Assembly: GCA_024742395.1 (NCBI GenBank)
Contig: JANSYO010000037.1
Coordinates: 1-45,340, forward strand
Length of the DNA stretch: 45,340 nt
From: Cytophagales bacterium
Lineage (GTDB): Bacteria; Bacteroidota; Bacteroidia; Cytophagales; Spirosomataceae
Direction of reading: 5' to 3'
Made by a program: the position numbers and the translations under genes. Every line of letters begins with the position of its first letter. Position 1 is the first letter of the stretch. The notes beneath the pieces are model-generated. The model did not search any database. It was not told the DNA's origin and saw only the letters and a list, made by a program, of their open reading frames with translations. Shown here piece by piece: positions 8,865-16,571 of the stretch.

Positions 8865-9554
8865 ATGCTTCATAAAACCAAAGGGATAGTCATCAGTTAC
8901 ATACCTTACAGAGAAACCTCTGTGATAGCGAAGATTTACACAGAGAAATTTGGTATACAGAGCTATATTGAGAATGGGGTAAGAACCGCAAGAGGGAAGA
9001 ATAAAATTGCCTTGTTTCAGCCGCTGACTTTGCTTGACCTGGTAGTATACCATGATTCAAAAAAGGATTTGCACCGCATTTCTGAAATCAAATGCACCAA
9101 CCCACTTTTTACTATTCCTTATGAAATCAGGAAATCAAGCATCTCTATTTTTCTTAATGAAGTGCTAAACAAAACACTCAAAGAGCACTCAGAAAATGAA
9201 GAACTTTTCTTCTTCTTATATCAGTCTATATTAACTCTGGACTCCATGGAAGATAATATGGAGAATTTTCATTTGATTTTTTTAGCTAAATACTCAGGCT
9301 ATTTGGGTTTTGCTCCGCAAGACGCTGAAGAGGTTCAGACTCAGTTCAAAGAACTAAGCATCCATATTCCTGTAGAAGAACAAACCAAAAAATATCTGGA
9401 CATTTTGCTTCAGGCAGACTACTCTGAGGAGATGACATTTAACAAAACTTTCAGGAATCATTTGCTGGATGTCCTTTTGACTTTTTACAGAATTCACCAG
9501 GAAGAATTTGGCGAACTGAGATCGCTGGCTGTTTTACGTGAGGTTTTGACCTAG
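8865..9554 (+). CDS. recO: DNA repair protein RecO
   Basis: RecO helps load RecA onto SSB-coated single-stranded DNA in the RecFOR recombination pathway. The 229-residue product starts with the family signature LHKTKGIVISYIPYRETSVI, followed by an OB-fold (about 1-80, including KFGIQSYIENGVR and GKNKIALFQPLTLLDLVVY) and a helical C-terminal domain (IRKSSISIFLNEVLNKTL, KYSGYLGFAP). It has one cysteine, so the four-cysteine zinc site of some RecO proteins is absent, as in several other lineages. Length is typical. It ends tail-to-tail with murI, the two stop codons overlapping in a CTAG tetranucleotide. Confidence 0.93.
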   Translation: MLHKTKGIVISYIPYRETSVIAKIYTEKFGIQSYIENGVRTARGKNKIALFQPLTLLDLVVYHDSKKDLHRISEIKCTNPLFTIPYEIRKSSISIFLNEVLNKTLKEHSENEELFFFLYQSILTLDSMEDNMENFHLIFLAKYSGYLGFAPQDAEEVQTQFKELSIHIPVEEQTKKYLDILLQADYSEEMTFNKTFRNHLLDVLLTFYRIHQEEFGELRSLAVLREVLT

Positions 9555-10309
9555 CGTCTGAGTCTGGCCAATAACTCTTTGTATTGCGAAGTATCCTCCA
9601 CAATTTTCCCTGATTCATAAAAATAGATAAATCCCGAACCACTGCTTTTAAGCAATCCATCTTTCTCTAGCAATCGCTTCACCTGTCTGGCTGTGCCTGC
9701 ATTTCCATCAAGCACTTTAAGATTTGGGAAGAGATCTTCTATCAAGTCTTCATAAAAAGTAAAATGAGTGCAACCCAACACAATGAAATGATGATCTGGA
9801 GTGTTCACTTTTCCAATTTCCTCCTTCAGATAGGATTCTACACCTGCTCCTTCAAAAACGTTACTTTCTGCAAAGCTTACCAATTTGGGCAAAGGAAGGT
9901 TATCAAGCCGATGCTCTATACTGAGAGACTTTACCAGCTTATTGTAGCGTTCTGAGCTCAAAGTTACAGGAGTAGCACAGGTCAGAATCCGTTTGTGATC
10001 TTCACTGAAGTCTGCTGCTACTTTAACCGCGGGTTGAATAGCCACTATTGGGATTTCGTAATTTTCCCTAAGGTATTCTATGGCCACATTGGTAGCAGTA
10101 TTGCAAGCCAAAACAATCATCTTGCATTCCTTTTCAAGAAAGAATTTAACTGCTTTTTCTACAAAAGCTCTTATTTGATCAGGAGTCTTGTAAGAATAGG
10201 GAACATTCTCTTTATCTGCATAATAGATAAAGCTCTCATGAGGCAAAGTCCGTGTTAACTCATGAAGTAATGTCAGTCCTCCTATTCCGGAATCAAAAAC
10301 TCCGATCAT
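9551..10309 (-). CDS. murI: Glutamate racemase
   Basis: Cofactor-independent racemase supplying D-glutamate for peptidoglycan. The 252-residue product has the N-terminal FDSGIGGLTLLHEL motif, the first catalytic cysteine Cys69 in IVLACNTAT and the second, Cys180, in LGCTHFTFY, so both acid/base residues are present. The segment IYYADKENVPYSYKT is also characteristic. It starts 16 bases after the valS stop codon on the same strand, so the two are very likely cotranscribed. Its 3' end overlaps the convergent recO by four bases. Confidence 0.95.
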   Translation of the reverse strand: MIGVFDSGIGGLTLLHELTRTLPHESFIYYADKENVPYSYKTPDQIRAFVEKAVKFFLEKECKMIVLACNTATNVAIEYLRENYEIPIVAIQPAVKVAADFSEDHKRILTCATPVTLSSERYNKLVKSLSIEHRLDNLPLPKLVSFAESNVFEGAGVESYLKEEIGKVNTPDHHFIVLGCTHFTFYEDLIEDLFPNLKVLDGNAGTARQVKRLLEKDGLLKSSGSGFIYFYESGKIVEDTSQYKELLARLRR

Positions 10310-10325
10310 TTTAGTTAAATATTTT

Positions 10326-12956
10326 TTAGCCCAATTTCACTAACGCCTCTTCCAGTGTTTTAATCTTGGCTTCGGCATCTGCTAATTTATCTCTTTCTCT
10401 TTGAACTACGTCTTCTTTTGCGTTTTGAACGAAGCGTTCGTTTGACAATTTCTTCTCCACCGAAGTTTTAAAACCTTTAATGTAATCAAGCTCTTTCTGA
10501 ATATTAGCCTTTTCTTCTTCAGTATCAATATTTGAGCCCAGATCCAAACCAAATTCATCGCCCTTAATCACAAGACTGGTTCCAGAAACCTCCGCGGCAT
10601 ACTCTATAGAAGAAATATTTCCAAGCTTTACTATTTGCCCGGCCAGTTTAGTGTATTTTGACTGATCACTGGTTTTAATACTTAAAGGCAAAGCCTCCTT
10701 AGGCGAGATTTGTTTTGCCTGCCGAGTGTTACGTATCCACGAAACCAGCTCAAACAAACCTTCAAAATCTGACAACAGAGCCAGATCTACTTCGCCTGCT
10801 TTAGGGAATGGCTCCAAACAAATGGTGCTGTTCTCCTCTCTGTCGGCTATATTCTGCCAAATTTCTTCTGAAATAAAAGGTGTCCATGGATGAACCAATC
10901 TCATCAATTCTTCAAAGAAACCTACTGTAGCATCAAATGTAACTTTATCAATAGGCTGCCCCTTTCCATCAATGTAAGCCGGCTTAACCATTTCCAGGTA
11001 TTGCGAGCAGAAGTCGTTCCAGATGAGGTTATAAGTACTTAGCAAAGCATCAGACATTCTGAACTTGCTATAATGATCATGAACTTCTGCGATAGTCTGA
11101 TTTAATTTAGACCTAAACCATGCTACGGCAATAGCACCCGCTTCATTTTCTTCTCCTTCTTTAGCCACTTCCCAGCCCTTTACCAACCGGAAGGCATTCC
11201 AAATTTTGTTTGAGAAATTACGGCCTTGCTCACACAATTTTTCATCAAAAGGCAAGTCATTTCCTGCAGGAGAGCTAAAGAGCATGCCTGTTCTTACGCC
11301 ATCTGCACCGTATTTTTCAATCAGCTCAATAGGGTCTGGTGAGTTACCAAGAGACTTCGACATTTTTCTGCCTTGTTTATCTCTAACTATTCCGGTGAGG
11401 TAAACATTTTTAAATGGATATTCCCCTTTGTATTCGTAACCGGCAATTATCATTCTGGCTACCCAAAAGAAAAGAATTTCCGGTGCGGTTACCAGATCAT
11501 TAGTAGGATAATAATAGTTAATGTCGACATTATCGGGGTCTTTGAAACCATCAAAAACGCTCATTGGCCATAGCCACGAACTAAACCAGGTATCCAGTAC
11601 GTCTTCGTCCTGAACCAAATCCTTTTCGCTTAAGGCAAATAGTTGATATTTATCTCTGGCCACTCTTAATGCTTCCTGCTTGGTTTTTGCCACTACACAG
11701 GTACCATCCTCAAGATAAAACGCCGGAATTCTGTGACCCCACCACAGCTGTCGAGAAATACACCAATCCCGTACATTCTCCATCCAGTGGGAATACGTAT
11801 TCTTAAATTTTGGAGGTATAAGCTGAATGGTATCATTCATTACATTTTCAAGGGCCGGCTTACTGAGCCTGTCCATTTTCAAAAACCACTGAAGTGATAT
11901 TTTAGGCTCTATTACAGCTCCGGTTCTTTCTGAGGTACCCACATTAGATGTATAATCTTCAATCTTTACCAGATTGCCAGACTCCTCCAGCATTTTCAGA
12001 ATTTTCTTACGTGCCACAAAACGATCTTCCCCAACTAAAATCTGTGCCTTCTCATTTAGCCTGGCATCATCAGTCAATAGATCAATGACCTCCAGGTTAT
12101 GCTTTTTACCTAATTCAAAATCGTTTTGATCATGTGCCGGAGTTACCTTTAAACAACCGGTCCCAAACTCCATTTCTACATACTCATCAGCAATAACACT
12201 GATCTCTCTATTCACTAATGGAATTCTTACTTTTTTGCCTATTAATGCCTTATAACGTTCATCTTCAGGATTTACGCATATGGCGGCATCTGCCATGATG
12301 GTCTCCGGACGGGTGGTAGCAATTACCACATCTCCATCCTCTCCTTCATACCTTATATAAACAAGCTTTTGAGCTCTCTCTACAGTAATTACCTCTTCAT
12401 CAGAAACTGTGGTTTTGGCTTCGGGATCCCAGTTAACCATTCGATAACCTCTGTAGATATCTCCTTTATTATAAAGATCAATAAAGGTATCTATCACGGC
12501 ATCATAGAGGTTTTCTTCCATGGTGAAGCGGGTTCTGTCCCAATCACATGAGGCTCCTAGCTTTCTCAATTGCTGTAGGATAATTCCGCCATATTTTTCT
12601 GTCCACTCCCAGCAATACTCCAAAAACTCTTCGCGACTTAAATCTGCTTTATTAATGCCCTTTTCTTTGAGCATAGCCACCACCTTTGCCTCGGTAGCAA
12701 TAGATGCATGGTCAGTTCCAGGAACCCAACAAGCCTCTTTCCCTTCCATTCTGGCTTTACGTACCAAAACATCCTGTATGGTATTATTCAGCATATGCCC
12801 CATATGAAGCACTCCCGTTACATTAGGAGGAGGAATAGCTATGGTATATGGTTCCTTGTCCGGATTTGGCGTAGACTTAAAAAAGCCATTTTCCATCCAG
12901 TATTGATACCATTTATCTTCTGTTTCTTTGGGATTGTATGTTTTTGAGATTTCCAT
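10326..12956 (-). CDS. valS: Valyl-tRNA synthetase
   Basis: Class I aminoacyl-tRNA synthetase charging tRNA-Val, with an editing domain that hydrolyses mischarged threonine. The start at 12956 gives 876 residues beginning MEISKTYNPKETEDKWYQYW; a start at 12998 would add 14 atypical residues and lie upstream of the predicted transcription start. HIGH-type motif HMGH at 51-54 (PPNVTGVLHMGHMLN), editing domain in roughly 190-330 with VIATTRPETIMADAA, KMSKS at 531-535 (GRKMSKSLGNSPDP), anticodon-binding helices, and a C-terminal coiled coil rich in Lys/Glu. Normal length. It leads an operon with murI. Confidence 0.97.
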   Translation of the reverse strand: MEISKTYNPKETEDKWYQYWMENGFFKSTPNPDKEPYTIAIPPPNVTGVLHMGHMLNNTIQDVLVRKARMEGKEACWVPGTDHASIATEAKVVAMLKEKGINKADLSREEFLEYCWEWTEKYGGIILQQLRKLGASCDWDRTRFTMEENLYDAVIDTFIDLYNKGDIYRGYRMVNWDPEAKTTVSDEEVITVERAQKLVYIRYEGEDGDVVIATTRPETIMADAAICVNPEDERYKALIGKKVRIPLVNREISVIADEYVEMEFGTGCLKVTPAHDQNDFELGKKHNLEVIDLLTDDARLNEKAQILVGEDRFVARKKILKMLEESGNLVKIEDYTSNVGTSERTGAVIEPKISLQWFLKMDRLSKPALENVMNDTIQLIPPKFKNTYSHWMENVRDWCISRQLWWGHRIPAFYLEDGTCVVAKTKQEALRVARDKYQLFALSEKDLVQDEDVLDTWFSSWLWPMSVFDGFKDPDNVDINYYYPTNDLVTAPEILFFWVARMIIAGYEYKGEYPFKNVYLTGIVRDKQGRKMSKSLGNSPDPIELIEKYGADGVRTGMLFSSPAGNDLPFDEKLCEQGRNFSNKIWNAFRLVKGWEVAKEGEENEAGAIAVAWFRSKLNQTIAEVHDHYSKFRMSDALLSTYNLIWNDFCSQYLEMVKPAYIDGKGQPIDKVTFDATVGFFEELMRLVHPWTPFISEEIWQNIADREENSTICLEPFPKAGEVDLALLSDFEGLFELVSWIRNTRQAKQISPKEALPLSIKTSDQSKYTKLAGQIVKLGNISSIEYAAEVSGTSLVIKGDEFGLDLGSNIDTEEEKANIQKELDYIKGFKTSVEKKLSNERFVQNAKEDVVQRERDKLADAEAKIKTLEEALVKLG

Positions 12957-12995
12957 TCTTTGCTGACCCGCTATTCTATTTTGAATATGAAGCTG

Positions 12996-13003
12996 CAAAA
13001 TTA
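12996..13003 (-). promoter_or_regulatory. Candidate -7 box upstream of valS
   Basis: TAATTTTG on the minus strand matches TAnnTTTG and is 40 bases upstream of the chosen valS ATG. No TTTG box is found 19-21 bases further upstream, so this rests on one box. Confidence 0.35.
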
Positions 13004-13075
13004 GGGAATTTGATGAGGACTTATATGACTTTTTGTATTGTGTGAAAAATTCGTCGAAATTCTAAAGAACAAGCA

Positions 13076-13945
13076 CTATTTCACCTCCACACTCCACACT
13101 CTCTCAAAAACAGAACCAGCCATTAATTTTTCGATTCCCTCCTTATCGGTTAATTCCTGATTATGAGACTCTGAGTCAGCTATTCCACACCATGGTTCCA
13201 GACAAATAAAGGGGGCATTCTTAGCCGCCCAAATACCGAAATATGGAAAATTTTCAAACCTAAAAATCAAAGACTTAGATTCCTTCTCAGACTTAAGGGT
13301 CAGTTCATTGGATTCTAAATACTTAAATACCAGAGCATCATCTTTAAACAGTTCTTTGGTTATTTTTAATTTCCCCTCTTCTAGTTCTACCGGCTGTGTT
13401 TGCCCATTCAATAAACCTTGAGGGCTCAATAACCATCTGTTCAAAACCTCTTCTTTATTAAATAAAATGCTGTAATCTCCGTAATTAGTATTGCTATCAA
13501 AAGGCACTGTAAATGCCGGATGCCCTCCTATAGAAAAATACATTTCTGAGTTTCCTGAATTGGTTACATGATAGTTTACTGAGAGTTTACCCTCTTCAAG
13601 TGTATAAATAATTCTTAATTGAAATTCAAAAGGATAAGCTTTCAGCGTGTCCTCATTTGAACAAAACAAAAAAGTAGCAGTAGTTTTATTTTTAGATTCT
13701 ACCTCAAAGACATGATCTCTGCCAAACCCATGACGTCCCAGTTCATAACTCTTGCCCTGAAACTGGTATGTGTTGTCTTTCAAAGCTCCTACTATTGGAA
13801 AAAGAACGGGCGAAGATTTTGCCCAGAAGGCCGGGTTTGCATCCCATAGGTGTTCGGTGCCTGTTGCTTTGTGTACTATACTTTTCAATTCGGCACCTTT
13901 AGGTCTTATCCAAACTTTCAGAGAGTCATTTTCTAAACAAACCAT
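13076..13945 (-). CDS. Aldose 1-epimerase family protein (LacX-like)
   Basis: Cytoplasmic mutarotase-fold protein of 289 residues. The galactose-mutarotase-like beta-sandwich is recognisable from IRPKGAELKSIVHKATGTEH, SPVLFPIVGALKDNTYQF, RHGFGRDHVFEV with a likely substrate/catalytic His, GGHPAF with the second His, and FICLEPWCGIADS with the probable general-base Glu. This is the LacX/YeaD-like branch, whose members bind hexoses or hexose-6-phosphates and interconvert anomers; the exact sugar cannot be read from sequence. No signal peptide. The gene stands alone, divergent from rpsJ, and is separated from valS by 119 bases in which only the valS promoter candidate is visible. Confidence 0.85.
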   Translation of the reverse strand: MVCLENDSLKVWIRPKGAELKSIVHKATGTEHLWDANPAFWAKSSPVLFPIVGALKDNTYQFQGKSYELGRHGFGRDHVFEVESKNKTTATFLFCSNEDTLKAYPFEFQLRIIYTLEEGKLSVNYHVTNSGNSEMYFSIGGHPAFTVPFDSNTNYGDYSILFNKEEVLNRWLLSPQGLLNGQTQPVELEEGKLKITKELFKDDALVFKYLESNELTLKSEKESKSLIFRFENFPYFGIWAAKNAPFICLEPWCGIADSESHNQELTDKEGIEKLMAGSVFERVWSVEVK

Positions 13946-14050
13946 TGACGTTGCGTTTTATGTAACCTGCGAAATAAAGAAATATACGGCTTATGTCGTC
14001 GAAATTTGAGACATTTTATGCTATTAACTTAGTTTTGTCCTAAAACCATC

Positions 14051-14081
14051 TTTGAAATTAAAAAGAAAACTTCTACATTTG
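14051..14081 (+). promoter_or_regulatory. rpsJ promoter (TTTG-N19-TACATTTG)
   Basis: TTTG at 14051-14054, exactly 19 bases, TACATTTG at 14074-14081: both boxes perfect for the Bacteroidota consensus. The predicted start near 14088 leaves a leader of about 67 nt that can form a small hairpin (GAATG/CATTC at 14105-14109 and 14117-14121, extended by GGA/TCC). Confidence 0.8.
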
Positions 14082-14154
14082 CAGCCCATTTCGGAGAGTG
14101 GAGTGAATGGTTCTTTCATTCTCCTATTTGTAACAATTAAAATTTAAAGAACCG

Positions 14155-14460
14155 ATGTCTCAAAAAATCAGAATCAAGCTGAAGTCATTTGACCACAATC
14201 TACTTGACAATTCAGCAGAGAAAATCGTAAAGGCTGTTAAATCAACAGGAGCCGTAATCAGTGGCCCAATTCCTTTACCAACTAAGAAAGAAAAGTTTAC
14301 TGTGCTTCGTTCTCCGCACGTATCTAAGAAGTCAAGAGAGCAGTTTCAGCTTTGTACTTACAAGAGATTAATTGATATCTTCTCTGCAAGCCCAAATACT
14401 GTTGATGCTTTAATGAAACTAGAACTTCCATCTGGAGTGGATGTTGAGATCAAAGTATAA
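14155..14460 (+). CDS. rpsJ: 30S ribosomal protein S10
   Basis: S10 sits in the head of the small subunit and, as NusE, joins the antitermination complex. The 101-residue product is full-length: [60 protein letters not shown] and [18 protein letters not shown] are all family signatures. In Bacteroidota rpsJ normally lies between fusA and rplC in the str/S10 cluster. Here it is alone, with its own strong promoter and terminator, which means either a relocated single copy or a second copy. There is no sign of decay: no frameshift, and the normal start and stop are intact. The loop region [20 protein letters not shown] is complete. Confidence 0.96.
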   Translation: MSQKIRIKLKSFDHNLLDNSAEKIVKAVKSTGAVISGPIPLPTKKEKFTVLRSPHVSKKSREQFQLCTYKRLIDIFSASPNTVDALMKLELPSGVDVEIKV

Positions 14461-14484
14461 GTACCTGAGTACAACAAAATAAAT

Positions 14485-14514
14485 AAAGCCATCTCGAAAG
14501 GGATGGCTTTTCTT
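14485..14514 (+). terminator. Rho-independent terminator after rpsJ
   Basis: Stem AAAGCCATC (14485-14493) with GATGGCTTT (14502-14510), eight-base loop, followed by TCTT and overlapping a T-run. It is 24 bases after the rpsJ stop. The A-rich 5' arm means it may also terminate the convergent response-regulator gene. Confidence 0.85.
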
Positions 14515-14535
14515 ATGGTCTAAGGTCAAATTTGA

Positions 14536-15255
14536 TTAAATCCGTTTGGACTCAATATACTCTTTAAAAGACTTTTTGTAGGAATCACTTACCGGTAAAT
14601 ACACCTTGCCTATTTTCACTTTGTCTCTTTCAATTTCTTCTATAGCATCAAAAGCTACAATAGTGGAATTGTGTATTCTGATAAACTGGTTCGACGGCAG
14701 AGTTTCCTCAAGGGACTTCATTGTCTGAAGACTCACGATCTGCCTTTCTGTGGTAATTACTTTAACATAATCTTTCAGGCCTTGAATATAAAGTATATCT
14801 GGCAGTCTTACTTTCAGCAGCTTAGAGCCATCTTTTAAAAATATGAAATCATTGGCAGGGTCAGTTGACACTACTGTTACCGCTTCCGGTTTTTCATTCT
14901 TCATTCGTTGAGAAACTTTTTCAACGGCTTTCAGAAAGCGTTCAAAAGTGATTGGTTTCAGTAAATAGTCCGTTACATCAAGTTCAAACCCCTCCAATGC
15001 ATATTCTGAATAAGCGGTGGTTAGCACCACAAAAGGCTTTTTATTAAGTAGTTTTAACAGCGTTATACCTGTAATTTCTTTCATCTGGATATCAGAAAAA
15101 AGAAGATCAATGGTGTTTTCACGCATAAATTCCAGAGCCTCCAGTGGGTTTCCAAAAGAAGCCACTAAGGTTAAATTAGGCGTGGTGTTTACGTATTCGC
15201 TTATCAGCTTTCTTGCCAAAGGCTCATCCTCCACTATGACACAACGAATATTCAT
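14536..15255 (-). CDS. LytTR-family response regulator
   Basis: Two-component transcriptional regulator of 239 residues. Receiver domain at 1-120: acidic pocket E9-D10, phospho-acceptor Asp55 in LLFSDIQM, Thr79/Thr80 in VVLTTAYS, conserved Lys100 in YLLKPITF. LytTR DNA-binding domain at about 135-235: FIFLKDGSKLLKVRLPDILYI, YVKVITTERQ, FIRIHNSTIVAF. It starts on the base next to the histidine kinase stop codon, so the two form one operon and a cognate pair. The operon is divergent from the receptor/PepSY/Spy-like gene set, which is the likeliest regulatory target; that is inference from position. Confidence 0.94.
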   Translation of the reverse strand: MNIRCVIVEDEPLARKLISEYVNTTPNLTLVASFGNPLEALEFMRENTIDLLFSDIQMKEITGITLLKLLNKKPFVVLTTAYSEYALEGFELDVTDYLLKPITFERFLKAVEKVSQRMKNEKPEAVTVVSTDPANDFIFLKDGSKLLKVRLPDILYIQGLKDYVKVITTERQIVSLQTMKSLEETLPSNQFIRIHNSTIVAFDAIEEIERDKVKIGKVYLPVSDSYKKSFKEYIESKRI

Positions 15256-16302
15256 TTATTGCTCTTTTAAGTTAATCTCCAAGGTAACATTGTAAGAATC
15301 AAGATCCTCATTAATCTGAAGATTGTGTGCATTATGATAACTCAAATTTAACCTTCTCACCGTATTTTTTAACCCTATTCCGGATTTCTCAGATCCGAAC
15401 TCACTATTCTTCTTGCTGTTAGACACTTTATAAATACAGGTTTTTTCTTCAAAAACTAATGACACCTTTACCCAGGACTTACTATCTCCGCTTTCTACGC
15501 CATGTTTAAAAGCATTTTCCAGAAAGGTTATAAATATCAAAGGCGTTATTTTTAGATGCTGATATTCTCCTGTAATGGAAAATTCAATCGGAAAATCATC
15601 CTCCAGTCTAAGTTTTTCAAGATCAATGTAATTTGAAATATACTCGATCTCCTTACTTACCGGTACCGTTTCATTATTAGCCTCATAGATCATGTAACGC
15701 ATCATTTGCGAGAGTTTGGCTATCACTTCCTTTGTATTAGGAGACTGAGTATGAGCCAGATAATACAGATTATTGAGCGTATTAAAAAGAAAGTGCGGAT
15801 TAATCTGTTCTTTTAAAAACCTAAGCTCTGAAACCAGTTTTTCATTTTCAATTTCTTTTCTTTTGGCCTCCAGATCAAACCAATCCTGAGCAAACCGGAG
15901 CATGGCCACAAAAGATACGATGAAAGCGGAGTAAACCGAATGTAAAAAGATAAATCGCTGCTTAAAGAAATAACTTTTGCCATTACCTATATCTTCTAAG
16001 TAGATCTGCCTTTTGATAAAAATATTACAAGCAATTATGACAGCAAAAGGCAAAATAAATTCTCCAAAATACCTTAGGGCATTCCGGTGTTTCAGAAAAC
16101 GAGGTAAGAAGACGAAGTAATTTAGATAACTCAAAGAACCCATGAATATCACCTGGGAAATTGCATCTAAAAGAGCCTTATAATAATCTGGCTCCATTCC
16201 TCGCCTGGGAATAGTGATTTGATAAAAGAAAAAGGTAAAATACAAGATCCAAAAAGCCAGATGAATGACTGCCAGCCTGTTTTTCCTGAGAAAATTCTGC
16301 AT
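15256..16302 (-). CDS. LytS/AlgZ-type sensor histidine kinase
   Basis: Membrane sensor kinase of 348 residues. Four hydrophobic segments lie in the first 140 residues (VIHLAFWILYFTFFFYQI; VIFMGSLSYLNYFVFLP; EFILPFAVIIACNIFI; VYSAFIVSFVAML) with no large periplasmic domain, so it likely senses within the membrane. A short coiled coil (145-165) leads into the His_kinase domain with phospho-acceptor His170 in EQINPHFLFNTLNN. The ATPase N-box is ITFLENAFKHG, followed by SGIGLKNTVRRL as the glycine box. This is the architecture normally paired with LytTR regulators, and the response regulator gene follows with zero spacing. Confidence 0.94.
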   Translation of the reverse strand: MQNFLRKNRLAVIHLAFWILYFTFFFYQITIPRRGMEPDYYKALLDAISQVIFMGSLSYLNYFVFLPRFLKHRNALRYFGEFILPFAVIIACNIFIKRQIYLEDIGNGKSYFFKQRFIFLHSVYSAFIVSFVAMLRFAQDWFDLEAKRKEIENEKLVSELRFLKEQINPHFLFNTLNNLYYLAHTQSPNTKEVIAKLSQMMRYMIYEANNETVPVSKEIEYISNYIDLEKLRLEDDFPIEFSITGEYQHLKITPLIFITFLENAFKHGVESGDSKSWVKVSLVFEEKTCIYKVSNSKKNSEFGSEKSGIGLKNTVRRLNLSYHNAHNLQINEDLDSYNVTLEINLKEQ

Positions 16303-16521
16303 GTTTTAGGTCAAAAGATTTATTAAATCTAATGAAAGACAATCAGATTAGACGCCAATTCTTGCCAGGAGTATGTGAAGAACTCTCTGTTTTCTACACT
16401 CTTCTTCTCTGGCTCTATCTTCTCCTGAAATATTTCGATAAACACAGTTTTATGAGTTTTTGAGATGATTGTCGAAGAATTGAGCATACATATATAATCT
16501 ACAAAAAAAGAAGCAAAAACA

Positions 16522-16537
16522 GATACACATTTGTATC
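16522..16537. promoter_or_regulatory. Palindromic site in the kinase/receptor divergent region
   Basis: GATACA (16522-16527), CATT, TGTATC (16532-16537): perfect six-base arms, 35 bases upstream of the receptor ATG. A second short palindrome, AGATTTA-T-TAAATCT, lies at 16316-16330 just ahead of the kinase ATG. Either could be an operator. LytTR sites are usually direct repeats, so the protein that would bind is uncertain. Confidence 0.35.
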
Positions 16538-16571
16538 GTGCTGATTGGCACTTTAAAAAAACATTACGGTT

